Source: Fluviicoccus keumensis
Lineage (GTDB): Bacteria > Pseudomonadota > Gammaproteobacteria > Pseudomonadales > Moraxellaceae
Length of the DNA stretch: 64,000 nt
Direction: 5' to 3'
Assembly (NCBI RefSeq): GCF_004217445.1
Contig: NZ_SHKX01000013.1
Coordinates: forward strand, 186,001 to 250,000
Part shown: positions 27,211-35,985 of the stretch, one piece after another
Layout: each line of letters opens with the position of its first letter
Position numbering within the stretch: position 1 is the stretch's first letter
Position numbers and translations under genes: made by a program
Notes under the pieces: generated by a model
Seen by the model: the letters and a program-made list of their open reading frames with translations, nothing else
Told to the model about the DNA's origin: nothing
The model's database searches: none

Positions 27211-27360
27211 ATGCACGTGTCGCGGCGGGACATCAGGATTCGCCCGCCCGCCGGGGTGGACGAACGGCTGACGCGACTATGCCAATTCCTACATAAGCCT
27301 CCTGTTGATTATCATTTCGACCGGAATGAGCCCAATGACCGTAGAGCCTTCACTCCATGA
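27211..27360 (+). CDS. Doubtful small ORF (49 aa)
   Basis: ATG 27211 to TGA 27358 in the gap between the cytochrome and the next gene. The peptide is basic and Pro-rich; there is no clear ribosome-binding site and nothing recognisable. Listed because it is the only open frame in this 262-bp gap. Confidence 0.2.
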   Translation: MHVSRRDIRIRPPAGVDERLTRLCQFLHKPPVDYHFDRNEPNDRRAFTP

Positions 27361-27388
27361 CCCTGCTGGATCGAACAGGACGTGAACC

Positions 27389-28156
27389 ATGAAAAACTTG
27401 CTGACCATTCCCATCATTCTATTCGCTAATTTCTGCATCAAGGCATACGGTCTAGAAGTCGATCAGACTTGTAATACTGAAATATCCGGCATTATCGAAG
27501 ATACCCTGAATATTAATATTCGTCCCGACACGGGCAATGTAATTTCCTCCGCCTGTAAGGCATATCCGGATATACCGGATTTAATGATTGCCACCTATTT
27601 CAGAGATGAACCAGATAAAAAAGGCAATCCTGTTCAAGATCAAAAACGTTATGAAATCCTGTTGGTCAACTTGCACTCCAAGGCCATCACCTCCCATTTC
27701 AGCCAAGTGATTGAGGAAGATGCCGCCATTGGTATCCATGAGAACAGCTTATGGATTGATACCGCGCCCTACCGCTTGAGCAATCAGTTGCGCGCCTTCG
27801 GCATCCTCAAGCATATAGGGGTAAACAGCTCGCATTGCGCGGAGGGCAGGGAGAACGATTACCTGGATCTTTTCACTTCCGATGGTGCCAAACTGCACAA
27901 GGTATTAGCCGATTTTCCCCTGTCATTTCGGCTAACCAAGCTGGACTCCTCATGCGAAATTGTTGGAGAGAAGGAAGCCCACCGGTCTATCCGCATCGGG
28001 AAGAAACAGGCAAACGGTTATCACGACCTGATTATCTCGACTCGCGTTTCGCCCTCGAAGAAAACAGCCTATACACAAACGCTGCATTACAACGGTGCTC
28101 AATATGAAACCACCGTTTCAGAAAAAAAATGGCTGGATTGGTGGTGGAAGCATTAA
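27389..28156 (+). CDS. Secreted hypothetical protein
   Basis: 255 residues with a signal peptide (KNLLTIPIILFANFCIKAYG). The mature part has an even number of Cys (QTCN, SACK, SSHC, SSCE), consistent with disulfides in the periplasm. I do not recognise the fold. Codon usage is clearly AT-richer than in neighbouring genes, so it is likely a recent acquisition. It converges on the alcohol dehydrogenase gene. Confidence 0.65.
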   Translation: MKNLLTIPIILFANFCIKAYGLEVDQTCNTEISGIIEDTLNINIRPDTGNVISSACKAYPDIPDLMIATYFRDEPDKKGNPVQDQKRYEILLVNLHSKAITSHFSQVIEEDAAIGIHENSLWIDTAPYRLSNQLRAFGILKHIGVNSSHCAEGRENDYLDLFTSDGAKLHKVLADFPLSFRLTKLDSSCEIVGEKEAHRSIRIGKKQANGYHDLIISTRVSPSKKTAYTQTLHYNGAQYETTVSEKKWLDWWWKH

Positions 28157-28189
28157 CTGGCCGGACTTTCAAGCGCCCGGCCCTACAAC

Positions 28190-29347
28190 TCAAGCCACTT
28201 CACTCACCGCCGACGCCGGATCAATCAGTATCTTGGCGTGCCCGCCCGCCTGCCCCAGCGCCGTGAACGCGGCATCCACCCCGCCCAGCCCGACGGTGGC
28301 GGTCACCAGCGGCGAGGCGTCCACCTCGCCTTCGGCCAGCATGTGCAGCGCCTGCCGGAATTCCAGCGGCGTGTAGCCCAGCGCGAACCGGATATCCAGT
28401 TCCTTGTTGATGCCGACCGCCGGTTCGATGGTGTCCGGCTGCATGCAGACGCCGACCACCACCACGCGGGTGAACATCGGCGCGCCGTCGATGATCGACT
28501 GCAGGATGCCCGGCGCACCCACGCACTCGAACACCACCGGATGCTTGCGGCCGACGATGCGCTCGCCTGCCGCCCACAACGGCCACCACGGCACCGGCAG
28601 CAGGTCCAGTTTCTCCTTGGTGCCGACCGCCAGTTCGAACAGGTCCTGCGCGTCGTGGATGAAGCCGGACTTGCGGCGGCTGGTGAACGGGGATTCCTGG
28701 GAGGGGTCGATGATGCGCGTAGCGCCGCAACGCTCGGCCATGGCGCGGCGCACCGGTGAAAAGTCGCTGGCGACAATCTCGCGCACACCGCGCGCCTTCA
28801 GCAGGCAGATGATGGCCAGCCCGACCGGGCCGCAGCCGATGACAATGGCGACATCGCTGCTTTTCACTTCCCCGCGCAGCACGGCGTGCCAGGCCACCGC
28901 CAGCGGCTCGGTCAGCGCGGCGTCCACCGGCGACAGGCCGTTGGGAATGGCCATCGCCAGCGAAGCTTCCACCAGCGTGCGTTCGGCATAGGCGCCGGGG
29001 GTGTACGCCGACAGCCCGACCAGGTCGATTTCCTTGCCGCGCCGCAGCATCGGCACCGCCACGATCGGCGTGCCGGGTTTCAGCGAGGTGCGGGTGCGCG
29101 GGCCGGTGTCCAGCACCTCGGCGCTGAATTCATGGCCGAACACGACTTCCTGCGACGAGCTTTGCAGCGCGGTATAGCCGCTGCGCACCATCAGCTTGCC
29201 CCAGTGGTCGCAGTGCTGGCGCACATGCAGGTCGCTGCCGCAGATGCCGCAACGGATCACTTTCACCAGCAACTGGCCCTTGGCGGGCACCGGCTCGGGC
29301 CGCTCCGCCACCGACAGCACCTTGTCCTTGCACACGACCGCTTTCAT
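28190..29347 (-). CDS. Zinc-dependent medium-chain alcohol dehydrogenase
   Basis: 385 residues. Catalytic zinc ligands Cys in CGICGSDLH near residue 37 and His-Glu in FGHEFS near 72. The Rossmann motif is GCGPVGLA near 170. The four-Cys structural-zinc lobe is absent (MLRRGKEIDL in its place), as in several bacterial MDR subfamilies. Oxidises an alcohol or reduces a ketone with NAD(P); substrate unknown. It lies beside a linalool dehydratase-like gene on the same strand, hinting at terpenoid or steroid alcohol metabolism. Confidence 0.87.
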   Translation of the reverse strand: MKAVVCKDKVLSVAERPEPVPAKGQLLVKVIRCGICGSDLHVRQHCDHWGKLMVRSGYTALQSSSQEVVFGHEFSAEVLDTGPRTRTSLKPGTPIVAVPMLRRGKEIDLVGLSAYTPGAYAERTLVEASLAMAIPNGLSPVDAALTEPLAVAWHAVLRGEVKSSDVAIVIGCGPVGLAIICLLKARGVREIVASDFSPVRRAMAERCGATRIIDPSQESPFTSRRKSGFIHDAQDLFELAVGTKEKLDLLPVPWWPLWAAGERIVGRKHPVVFECVGAPGILQSIIDGAPMFTRVVVVGVCMQPDTIEPAVGINKELDIRFALGYTPLEFRQALHMLAEGEVDASPLVTATVGLGGVDAAFTALGQAGGHAKILIDPASAVSEVA

Positions 29348-29437
29348 GACGCTCTCCGGAATTCAGTTCACCGGATTAAACGTCTTTCCCGGCGCACAGT
29401 GCAAGGACCGGAATTCACGCCCTGCCTGTCACCAGAG

Positions 29438-30847
29438 CTACTCGGCCGTCACCCTGACCACGCTCCGGTCCTGCAAGTCGACCGCCAGCAAGGCCTTGCC
29501 GTCCGGCCCCGCCACCAGCCGTTCCACGCACGCCCCTTCCACCCGGTACGTCCGCCCAGGCTGCAGGCGGCCCAGCGCCAGAGTCGTCCGCTGCGGCCCT
29601 TCCCCGGCGCGCAGCACCAGCTCCAGCCCGGAGCCGTCGCTGACCGCCCGCGCCACCAGCACCGCCGGATATGCCGCTTCGGTCAGCAGCGGACCCTGCC
29701 GCCACGCCTCGGGAATGTTGCCGTTGACCAGGTCGCTCATGCCCTGCGCCCGGCCGAAGCGCGCCATGGCGTAGATGCCGTTGCCCATCACCGAGATGCC
29801 GTGGAAACGGCGCGCGCCGCCCTTCCAGGTCACTTCCTTCAGTTCCTCCAGCGAGCGCTGGAAGGCCAGCGCCACGTCCTCATCGCCCATCTCGCGGGCG
29901 GTGTGGGTGAGCATGGCGCGGGTGAAGGTGTCACCGCGCGCCAGGTTGTAGTTGCCGAAGTCGATGCGGTCCCACAACTGCCCCTTCAACTGCGGATGCT
30001 TGTGATCGAAGTGGATGTGGCAGTCGCGCACCACATGCCAGGTGTCGCGCGCCAGCTCGGGCATGGCCGGGCTCAGCCAGAAGGCCATCACCGCGTCGTA
30101 GGCGATCGAGGTCGGCAGGATGGGAATCTTCGTGTTCTCCACCCGGCCCGCCACAAAACGGCCGTCGGTGCGCAGCCAGCCGTCACGGTCATAGACCTCG
30201 CGCACCCGCTGCACCAGGTCGCCGGTCATGGCGGTGCCATGCAGGCGGTCGTGCATGATCAGCGAGTTGAAGGCGAAGGTGTTGCACATCGGGTAGATCA
30301 GGTGCGGTTCGCAGGGGTACTGCGGGCTGTCCGGGCGCACGCGCATGTTGAATTCGATGGCCCCGGCCAGCCGCCCGAAATCGTATTCGTAACGCTGCCG
30401 GTCATTCCAGCACAGCGTCAGCGCGCCGGGTTCGCTGAAACGGCGGTCGTCGTTCAGCGTTTCATAGAGGCCGACCATCACCCCGAAATAGGCCGAATAC
30501 ATGACATTGTTGAGCGCGATCGGGTCCGGGTTCCAGCGGCCGTAGCCGACCAGGTTTTCATAGGCCCAGTAGCGCCACACCTTGCGGTCGCACATCTTCA
30601 GGATGACGTTGCGCTGCGCTTCCGCCAGATAGCCGGTGAAGGCCGGGGTGCGCGTCAGCTGCGACAGCGCCAGCGCATAGCTGAGGCTGTTCAGCTGGTA
30701 GCGCAGCGCCGAGCCGCCCAGCTGCTCGATGTGGTCATAGCCCTCCCACTGGTCCAGCGGCTGCAGCGACAGGTCCAGCAGGTAACGCATGATGCCGAGG
30801 TCATCATCGGAGGCTTCAACCACGGGCGGCAGGGAGGCGTTTGTCAT
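29438..30847 (-). CDS. Linalool dehydratase/isomerase-like protein
   Basis: 469 residues. The segments YDHIEQLGGSALRYQLNSLSYALALSQ, WRYWAYENLVGYGRWNPDPI and NVMYSAYFGVMVGLYE match my memory of the linalool dehydratase/isomerase (Ldi) domain, an alpha/alpha barrel that adds or removes water on isoprenoid alcohols. YPMCNTFAFNSLIMHDRLHGT is also family-like. The classic enzyme is periplasmic; no signal peptide is seen here. ATG 30847 is used; it overlaps the upstream membrane-protein gene by 32 bp, suggesting translational coupling and a two-protein unit. Confidence 0.75.
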   Translation of the reverse strand: MTNASLPPVVEASDDDLGIMRYLLDLSLQPLDQWEGYDHIEQLGGSALRYQLNSLSYALALSQLTRTPAFTGYLAEAQRNVILKMCDRKVWRYWAYENLVGYGRWNPDPIALNNVMYSAYFGVMVGLYETLNDDRRFSEPGALTLCWNDRQRYEYDFGRLAGAIEFNMRVRPDSPQYPCEPHLIYPMCNTFAFNSLIMHDRLHGTAMTGDLVQRVREVYDRDGWLRTDGRFVAGRVENTKIPILPTSIAYDAVMAFWLSPAMPELARDTWHVVRDCHIHFDHKHPQLKGQLWDRIDFGNYNLARGDTFTRAMLTHTAREMGDEDVALAFQRSLEELKEVTWKGGARRFHGISVMGNGIYAMARFGRAQGMSDLVNGNIPEAWRQGPLLTEAAYPAVLVARAVSDGSGLELVLRAGEGPQRTTLALGRLQPGRTYRVEGACVERLVAGPDGKALLAVDLQDRSVVRVTAE

Positions 30848-31499
30848 CGGCTTGGTCTTCCAGGGGCAGGGGTTGCAGGGCGGGTTCGGGCTGGACAGCC
30901 CAGACGGTGAGCAGTCCGGCGGCCAGCGCCAGCAGGCCGCCGCCGTGGAACAGCAGTTGCGGGTCGAGGGCGAGGCGCAGGTGCTGGTGGTCGTGATGCG
31001 GATGCGGGCGACCGGCGAGCACAACGTCCTGGCCCTGCATCACGAACAGGTCGAAGAGGTGCATGTCGGCGACGCCCAGCACCACCCAGACCAGACCGGT
31101 GAAATAGAGGGTGGCGGCCACGGGATGGGCAATCCCGTTCCCGGTGTCGGCGGGACGGGGCCGCAGCAGCCACAGCGCCGCCGCGCCATAGACCAGCGTG
31201 CGCAGCAGCCAGTCACCGCTATCGGCGATGCTGACGATGAAGCCCGCCTGCACCAGCAGGAACACGGCCGCGAGATAGACGCCGAGGCCGATCAGCAGGC
31301 CGCCGTCCGGGGTGCGGTAAAGCGGCAGCGGCGGCGCGACCGGCGCGGGAACCGGCAGCGGCAATGGCATCTGCCCCGGCTCGCTGCGACGGGCGACGGG
31401 GGCGAACAGCACCGGCGGCTGCGCCTTACGAAAGGTCAGGCGCAGCCACAGCCAGCGCAGGAGGGTGATGAACAGGCCAAGGGCGACGCAGCAGGCCAT
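30816..31499 (-). CDS. Integral membrane protein coupled to the Ldi-like gene
   Basis: 227 residues with an N-terminal segment (CCVALGLFITLLRWLWLRL), a Pro-rich cytosolic or periplasmic stretch, then three to four membrane spans (LLIGLGVYLAAVFLLVQAGFIV, TLVYGAAALWLL, TLYFTGLVWVVLGVADMHLF, GGGLLALAAGLLTVWAV). A His-rich loop HPHHDHQHLRL may bind metal. I do not recognise the family. It may anchor the downstream Ldi-like protein at the membrane. Confidence 0.65.
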   Translation of the reverse strand: MACCVALGLFITLLRWLWLRLTFRKAQPPVLFAPVARRSEPGQMPLPLPVPAPVAPPLPLYRTPDGGLLIGLGVYLAAVFLLVQAGFIVSIADSGDWLLRTLVYGAAALWLLRPRPADTGNGIAHPVAATLYFTGLVWVVLGVADMHLFDLFVMQGQDVVLAGRPHPHHDHQHLRLALDPQLLFHGGGLLALAAGLLTVWAVQPEPALQPLPLEDQADDKRLPAARG

Positions 31500-31637
31500 G
31501 ATCCGGCTCCGGGCGGGTGAGGGACGGCAACGGCCGGATCACCCGTCGGCGGGGTCGGCCTGTCTTTAAACAGTGTTGCCGACGCCGGGCGGAATGCAAA
31601 TGGGAGAGTCGGCCAATCCGTGGCCGTTTGCCACACC

Positions 31638-32426
31638 TTACTTGAAGGGATTGAAGGTCTTGCCGAGCACGTAGCGCAGCGATTCCGGCACCGGACGCAT
31701 GCTGGCGGCAATGGCCTTGTTGACCATGCCCGGCACGCAGACCGGCTTGCCCTTCATCACCGCCTCATAGCCTTCCTTCACCACGTCTTCCGGCTGCTGC
31801 CACAGGAAATCGGGGAATTTGTTGGTGGTGTCGCGGGTGCCCATGACATCGTGGAACTCGCTCCAGGTGAAGCCGGGGCACAGCGCGGTAACGTGCACGC
31901 CGTGCGGCTTCAGCTCCATGTCCAGCGACTCGGACACGTTCAGCACATAGCTCTTGATGGCGGTGTAAAGCAGGCTCTCGCCGGGCGGGGAAAAGGCGGC
32001 CAGCGACGACAGGTTGATGATGCGGCCCCAGCCCCGCGCCTTCATGCCCGGCGCGACGCGGCGCGCCAGCTCGGTGACGGCGGTGATCATCAGCTGGATT
32101 TCCCCGGCCAGTTCCTGCCACGGCGCATCGACGAACTTGCTCTTGCCCGACAGCCCGGCGTTGTTGACCAGGAAATCGATGGTCATGCCCAGCTGTTCCT
32201 CGGCATGCTCGATGATGGCCTGCGGCGCGGCGGGGTCGGTCAGGTCGGCGGCGAAAACCTCGCAGCGGATGCCGTGCGCGGCGGACAACTCGGCGGCCAG
32301 CGCGCTGAGGCGCTCGGCGCGGCGGGCCACCAGCAGCAGGTCGTAGCCTTCGGCGGCCAGGTGGCGGGCAAAAGTGGCGCCGATGCCGGCGGAAGCGCCG
32401 GTGATGAGGGCGGTGCGGTTGGACAT
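31638..32426 (-). CDS. Short-chain dehydrogenase/reductase
   Basis: 262 residues, classical SDR: TGASAGIG at 9-16 binds the cofactor, ARRAER suggests NADP preference, NNAGLSG near 88, and the catalytic Ser-Tyr-Lys lie in NLSSLAAF and YTAIKSY. Resembles the DltE/YqjQ-type SDRs used in lipid or steroid metabolism. ATG 32426 has AGGAG upstream. Confidence 0.9.
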   Translation of the reverse strand: MSNRTALITGASAGIGATFARHLAAEGYDLLLVARRAERLSALAAELSAAHGIRCEVFAADLTDPAAPQAIIEHAEEQLGMTIDFLVNNAGLSGKSKFVDAPWQELAGEIQLMITAVTELARRVAPGMKARGWGRIINLSSLAAFSPPGESLLYTAIKSYVLNVSESLDMELKPHGVHVTALCPGFTWSEFHDVMGTRDTTNKFPDFLWQQPEDVVKEGYEAVMKGKPVCVPGMVNKAIAASMRPVPESLRYVLGKTFNPFK

Positions 32427-32460
32427 GGTCAACTCCTGGGACGGATGGGACAACGGGGAT

Positions 32461-33027
32461 TCAGCGCAGACCGGGCACTTCCTGCGCCAGGGAAAAGGAT
32501 CGCGAGCGGCCGATGTCGCCACGATACGGCGCAGCGGGGCCGGTCAGCAAGAACGGCAGCGGCTTTTGGCGCTGGCGGTCGCTAAACCCCCAGGTGCCGA
32601 TACCCAGATAAACGCCCTCCCCGGCGCGCCGCACTTCATCCACCATGTGGATGTCGCCGCACAGCGAATGAAAGGCGCGGTAGACCAGCGTGTAGGCCGG
32701 GCGGCCGTCATAGCGCGACGGGGCGATCAGCGTCTGCATGGGGAAGCGCTGCACGACCCGACCGGCATGGCGGAAGCTGTTGTAGCCGCGCCCTTCGCTT
32801 TCATTGACCGGGCGGAAGGCCTTGCACAGCCAGCGGCCGGGCAGCAGCGGATTGTTGACGGCGAGACGGCCGCCGATCTCGTCCGGCCAGGACGGCTGCC
32901 GCAGCAGTTCGGCGGCGTATTCCCCGTGCATCTCGGCCAGGGACGGCGCGGGCAGGGTCTGGAAAACCGCCAGCAGCTCGGCGGTGGTCATGCGGCGCAG
33001 GCTTTCCGGGGTGAACGAAGTCAGCAT
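32461..33027 (-). CDS. Conserved hypothetical protein
   Basis: 188 residues, soluble, no signal. It contains NNPLLPGRWLCKAFRPVNESEGRGYNSF and GEGVYLGIGTWGFSDRQR, which look like conserved turns of a beta-rich lipocalin-like fold, but I do not recognise the family. It is the first gene of a leftward unit with the SDR (34 bp gap) and faces a TetR gene across a promoter with two inverted repeats, so it is probably that regulator's target. Confidence 0.6.
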   Translation of the reverse strand: MLTSFTPESLRRMTTAELLAVFQTLPAPSLAEMHGEYAAELLRQPSWPDEIGGRLAVNNPLLPGRWLCKAFRPVNESEGRGYNSFRHAGRVVQRFPMQTLIAPSRYDGRPAYTLVYRAFHSLCGDIHMVDEVRRAGEGVYLGIGTWGFSDRQRQKPLPFLLTGPAAPYRGDIGRSRSFSLAQEVPGLR

Positions 33028-33043
33028 GGGCGGGATTCCGTAT

Positions 33044-33099
33044 ATCTTGATTGCCATTCAAGATTGAAAGACTAGCATATCTTGAATACAATTCAAGAA
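33044..33099. promoter_or_regulatory. Paired palindromic operators for the divergent TetR gene
   Basis: Two 21-bp near-perfect inverted repeats: 33044-33064 and 33079-33099. Both have half-sites ATCTTGA(a/t) and (a/t)TCAAGA(t/a) around a short centre, with centres 35 bp apart. They lie between the divergent starts at 33027 and 33128 and are best read as binding sites of the TetR protein controlling both directions. Confidence 0.7.
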
Positions 33100-33127
33100 C
33101 CATCCATCCCTTTTCCGGAATTTCTTC

Positions 33128-33679
33128 ATGGCCCGCAACAAGCGCGATATCGACCGTCAGTCCAAGCAGGACGAGATCGTGGCCGTGGCCCGGCGGCTGT
33201 TTCTGCAGGAAGGCTACGAGGCGGCGTCGATGGCGCGGGTGGCGCGGGAAGCCGGGGTGGCGGCCAACACGCTCTACTGGTATTTCGCGGATAAGGATGC
33301 GCTGCTGATTGCCGTGCTGAACGGGCTGGTGCTGGATGGGGTGGCCGCCCATGCCGGGCTGCAGGCGTTGCCCATGAAGCAACAGTTGATCTGGCTGATC
33401 GCGCAATTCGAACAGGCGCACCGGTTGGTCATGACGGTACATGCGCGGCTGGAAAACTCGCCCGCGCTGCGGGAATGGCACGACGGCTTTCACCGCCTGG
33501 TGGAAGGACTGGTGGTGGCGCAACTGACGGCGCGGGGGATGACGGCGGAAGAGGCGCGGGTCACGGCCACGGCCGGCACCTTTGTGGTGGAAGGCCTGCT
33601 GTCGCACCCGCAATCGCCCCGGCAGCGCGAGCAGGTGCTGGACTGGCTGGTCCGGCGGGCGCCGGGTGACGGCTCTTAG
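33128..33679 (+). CDS. TetR-family transcriptional regulator
   Basis: 183 residues. HTH at about 15-60: DEIVAVARRLFLQEGYEAASMARVAREAGVAANTLYWYFADKDALL. The C-terminal ligand domain is short. Divergent from the hypothetical/SDR unit with paired operators in between, so it probably represses that unit and itself. Ligand unknown. Its stop overlaps aroE's by 3 bp on the other strand. Confidence 0.87.
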   Translation: MARNKRDIDRQSKQDEIVAVARRLFLQEGYEAASMARVAREAGVAANTLYWYFADKDALLIAVLNGLVLDGVAAHAGLQALPMKQQLIWLIAQFEQAHRLVMTVHARLENSPALREWHDGFHRLVEGLVVAQLTARGMTAEEARVTATAGTFVVEGLLSHPQSPRQREQVLDWLVRRAPGDGS

Positions 33680-34506
33680 CCCTTCGCCACCAGCTCCCGC
33701 AGCATCGCCAGCACCGGCGCCGTCTCCGGGCGCACATGCCGCCAGATGTAGAAGCTTTCCGCCGCCTGCTCCGCCAGCATGCCCAGCCCGTCGCTGACCC
33801 GCGCCGCGCCCTGCCCGCGCGCCCAGGCCATGAACGGCAGTTCGCCCTTGCCGTAGGCCATATCATAAGCGCAGGCCCCGTCAGCCAGGATACCGGCGGG
33901 CAGCGGCGGCAGCTCGCCGCTGAGCGAGGCGGAGGAGCCGTTGATGAGGATGTCGACGCTGCCCGGCTCCAGATCTTCGTAGCGGACTGCCGCGACATCG
34001 CCCTCGCCCTTGAACAATGCCGCCAGCGTTTCAGCCTTCTCGGGCGTGCGGTTGACGATACGCAGCGAGGCAATGCCCGCCGCCAGCAACGGTCCCATCA
34101 CCCCGCGCACCGCGCCGCCCGCGCCGATGATCAGCACCCGCTTTCCTGCCAGCGTCCAGCCGTGGTTTTGCGTCATGTCGCGGACGATGCCGACGCCGTC
34201 GGTGTTGTCGCCGTAGATGCGGTCGTCCTTGCCGCGCATCAGGGTGTTGACGGCTCCGGCCTGTTGGGCGCGTTTGGACAACACGTCGCAAAGGGCGTAG
34301 GCCTGTTCCTTGAACGGCAGGGTGACGTTGAGGCCGCGGCCGCCGGCGGCGAAGAAATCGCGGACGAAGGGGGTGAAGGTGTCCAGCGGGCCGAGCAGGG
34401 CTTCGTAGCTCAGGTCCTGGCCGGTCTGGTCGGCGAAGGCGCGGTGGATGAGCGGGGAGCGGCTGTGGGCGATGGGGTTGCCGATGACGGCGTAGCGGTC
34501 GGTCAT
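33676..34506 (-). CDS. aroE: Shikimate dehydrogenase
   Basis: Shikimate pathway: reduces 3-dehydroshikimate with NADPH. 276 residues. NPIAHSRSPLIH (substrate Ser pair, 10-21), NVTLPFKEQAY with catalytic Lys near 65, GDNTDGVGIVRD with Asp near 102, the nucleotide loop IGAGGAVRGVM near 127, and the NADP-selecting NRTPEKA near 150. Length and motif order are standard. ATG 34506 fits the conserved DRYAVIGNPIAHS start. Confidence 0.96.
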   Translation of the reverse strand: MTDRYAVIGNPIAHSRSPLIHRAFADQTGQDLSYEALLGPLDTFTPFVRDFFAAGGRGLNVTLPFKEQAYALCDVLSKRAQQAGAVNTLMRGKDDRIYGDNTDGVGIVRDMTQNHGWTLAGKRVLIIGAGGAVRGVMGPLLAAGIASLRIVNRTPEKAETLAALFKGEGDVAAVRYEDLEPGSVDILINGSSASLSGELPPLPAGILADGACAYDMAYGKGELPFMAWARGQGAARVSDGLGMLAEQAAESFYIWRHVRPETAPVLAMLRELVAKG

Positions 34507-34842
34507 GAGGGGAATTCGGTTAAGGGGATTTGGGGGGAAGACTAGCGCAGTCGGGGCTTGCAGCCAACCTCTGCGTTTACGCCCTCCTGTGGAACAGGGG
34601 GGCTGCCCGCAGGGCTGGGGGGTTCTAGTCCGAACACCCCGCTCCTCCACTTTAGTACTTTCATCCGCCTGCCGCGGGCCTCACTTTTGTCTTGGCAAAA
34701 GTAAGCAAAACCGCCTGTCCTTCGCCAAACTCGCGCGTGGTTAACTCTCTGCTTGGCCACCCCGCTTCCATCCCTTCGCTAACCGGCTTGTGGCTCAAAC
34801 AGTGGCTTCGGACGAAAGGCAGAGGCGTTTGGGTGCTGCGCT
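34507..34842. repeat. Non-coding intergenic region resembling a dispersed repeat
   Basis: 336 bp between aroE and the second desaturase with no convincing gene. It contains a 7-bp inverted repeat at 34683-34702 (ACTTTTG / CAAAAGT) followed by GTAAGCAAAACCGCC. Strings of this kind recur as intergenic repeats in many proteobacterial genomes (general recollection). Only one copy is seen in this window. Confidence 0.35.
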
Positions 34843-35958
34843 TCAAGCCGTTTGGGGTTGAGCAGTAATCGCCTTGCCCTTGCCGGTCCACGGAAACGCG
34901 TATTTGACGATCCGTTTGGTGACTTGGCCGAATTGGGTGAGGAGCGAGCCCTTGTTGTAGCGGATGCCGTAGCGGGCGCAGATGGCTTGCACTTCAGGGG
35001 CGATTTCGGCGTAGCGGCAGGCGGGAATGTCCGGGTAGAGGTGGTGTTCGATCTGGTGGCTGAGGTTGCCGCTCAGGATGTGGAACAGTTTGCCGCCGGT
35101 GAGGTTGGATGAGCCGCGGATTTGCCGCCAGTACCAGTGGCCGCGCGTTTCGTTGTCGACGCATTCCTTGGGGAAGACTTCGGCGTCGGTGGTGAAGTGG
35201 CCGCAGAAGATGATGGTGAAGGTCCACAGGTTGCGGATGCCGTTGGCGGCGAGGTTGCCGAGCAGCACCGGCAGGAAGAAGGGGCCGGCGAGCAGCGGGA
35301 ACAGGACGTAGTCCTTGAGCAACTGGCTGCGGATCTTCTTTTGCAGCGGGATCCACTGTTCCTTGAGTTCGGCCCAGGATTTCTTGCCCTTGGCGACGCG
35401 GCCCAGTTCCAGGTTCTGGATGGCGACGCCCCACTGGAACAGCAGGGCAAACAGCACGGCGTAGACCGGCTGGAACAGGTACATGGACTTCCAGCGCTGT
35501 TCGGGGAACAGGCGCAGCAGGCCGTAGCCGACGTCGTCGTCCATGCCGCGTACGTTGGTGTAGGTGTGGTGGCGGAAGTTGTGGGTGTAGCGCCAGTTAT
35601 CGCTGGTGCCGACGATGTCCCATTCAAAGGTCTTGCCGTTGAAGGCGGGGTCGCGCATCCAGTCGAACTGGCCGTGCATGACGTTGTGGCCCAGCTCCAT
35701 GTTGTCGAGGATCTTGGAGATGCCCAGCAGCGCGGTGCCCGCCAGCCAGGCTGGGGGAAAGATGCCGGCCATCAGCAGGCCGCGCCCGGCGAGGCCGGTG
35801 TAGCGCACGGCCTTGTGGATGTTGCGGATGTAGTCGGCGTCGCGCTGGCCGATGTCGGCAAGGACGCGGTCGCGCAGGGCGTCAAGTTCGGCGGCCAGGG
35901 CGGTGAGCTGGGCTTCGCTGAGCTGGGAATTCAGGGCATATGGCAGGGCGGCGGTCAT
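34843..35958 (-). CDS. Membrane acyl-CoA fatty acid desaturase, copy 2
   Basis: 371 residues, clearly paralogous to copy 1 along its whole length. Histidine boxes: HNVMH (about 90), THNFRHHTY (about 121) and HQIEHH (about 302); the second box reads YTHNFRHHTY instead of HTHNYMHHTY. Hydrophobic spans are near 60-80, 165-185 and 215-240. Pairs with the reductase 27 bp upstream. No helical accessory gene follows here, unlike copy 1. Confidence 0.92.
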   Translation of the reverse strand: MTAALPYALNSQLSEAQLTALAAELDALRDRVLADIGQRDADYIRNIHKAVRYTGLAGRGLLMAGIFPPAWLAGTALLGISKILDNMELGHNVMHGQFDWMRDPAFNGKTFEWDIVGTSDNWRYTHNFRHHTYTNVRGMDDDVGYGLLRLFPEQRWKSMYLFQPVYAVLFALLFQWGVAIQNLELGRVAKGKKSWAELKEQWIPLQKKIRSQLLKDYVLFPLLAGPFFLPVLLGNLAANGIRNLWTFTIIFCGHFTTDAEVFPKECVDNETRGHWYWRQIRGSSNLTGGKLFHILSGNLSHQIEHHLYPDIPACRYAEIAPEVQAICARYGIRYNKGSLLTQFGQVTKRIVKYAFPWTGKGKAITAQPQTA

Positions 35959-35985
35959 GGCGGTGTCCGGGTCAAATCAAAAGGG

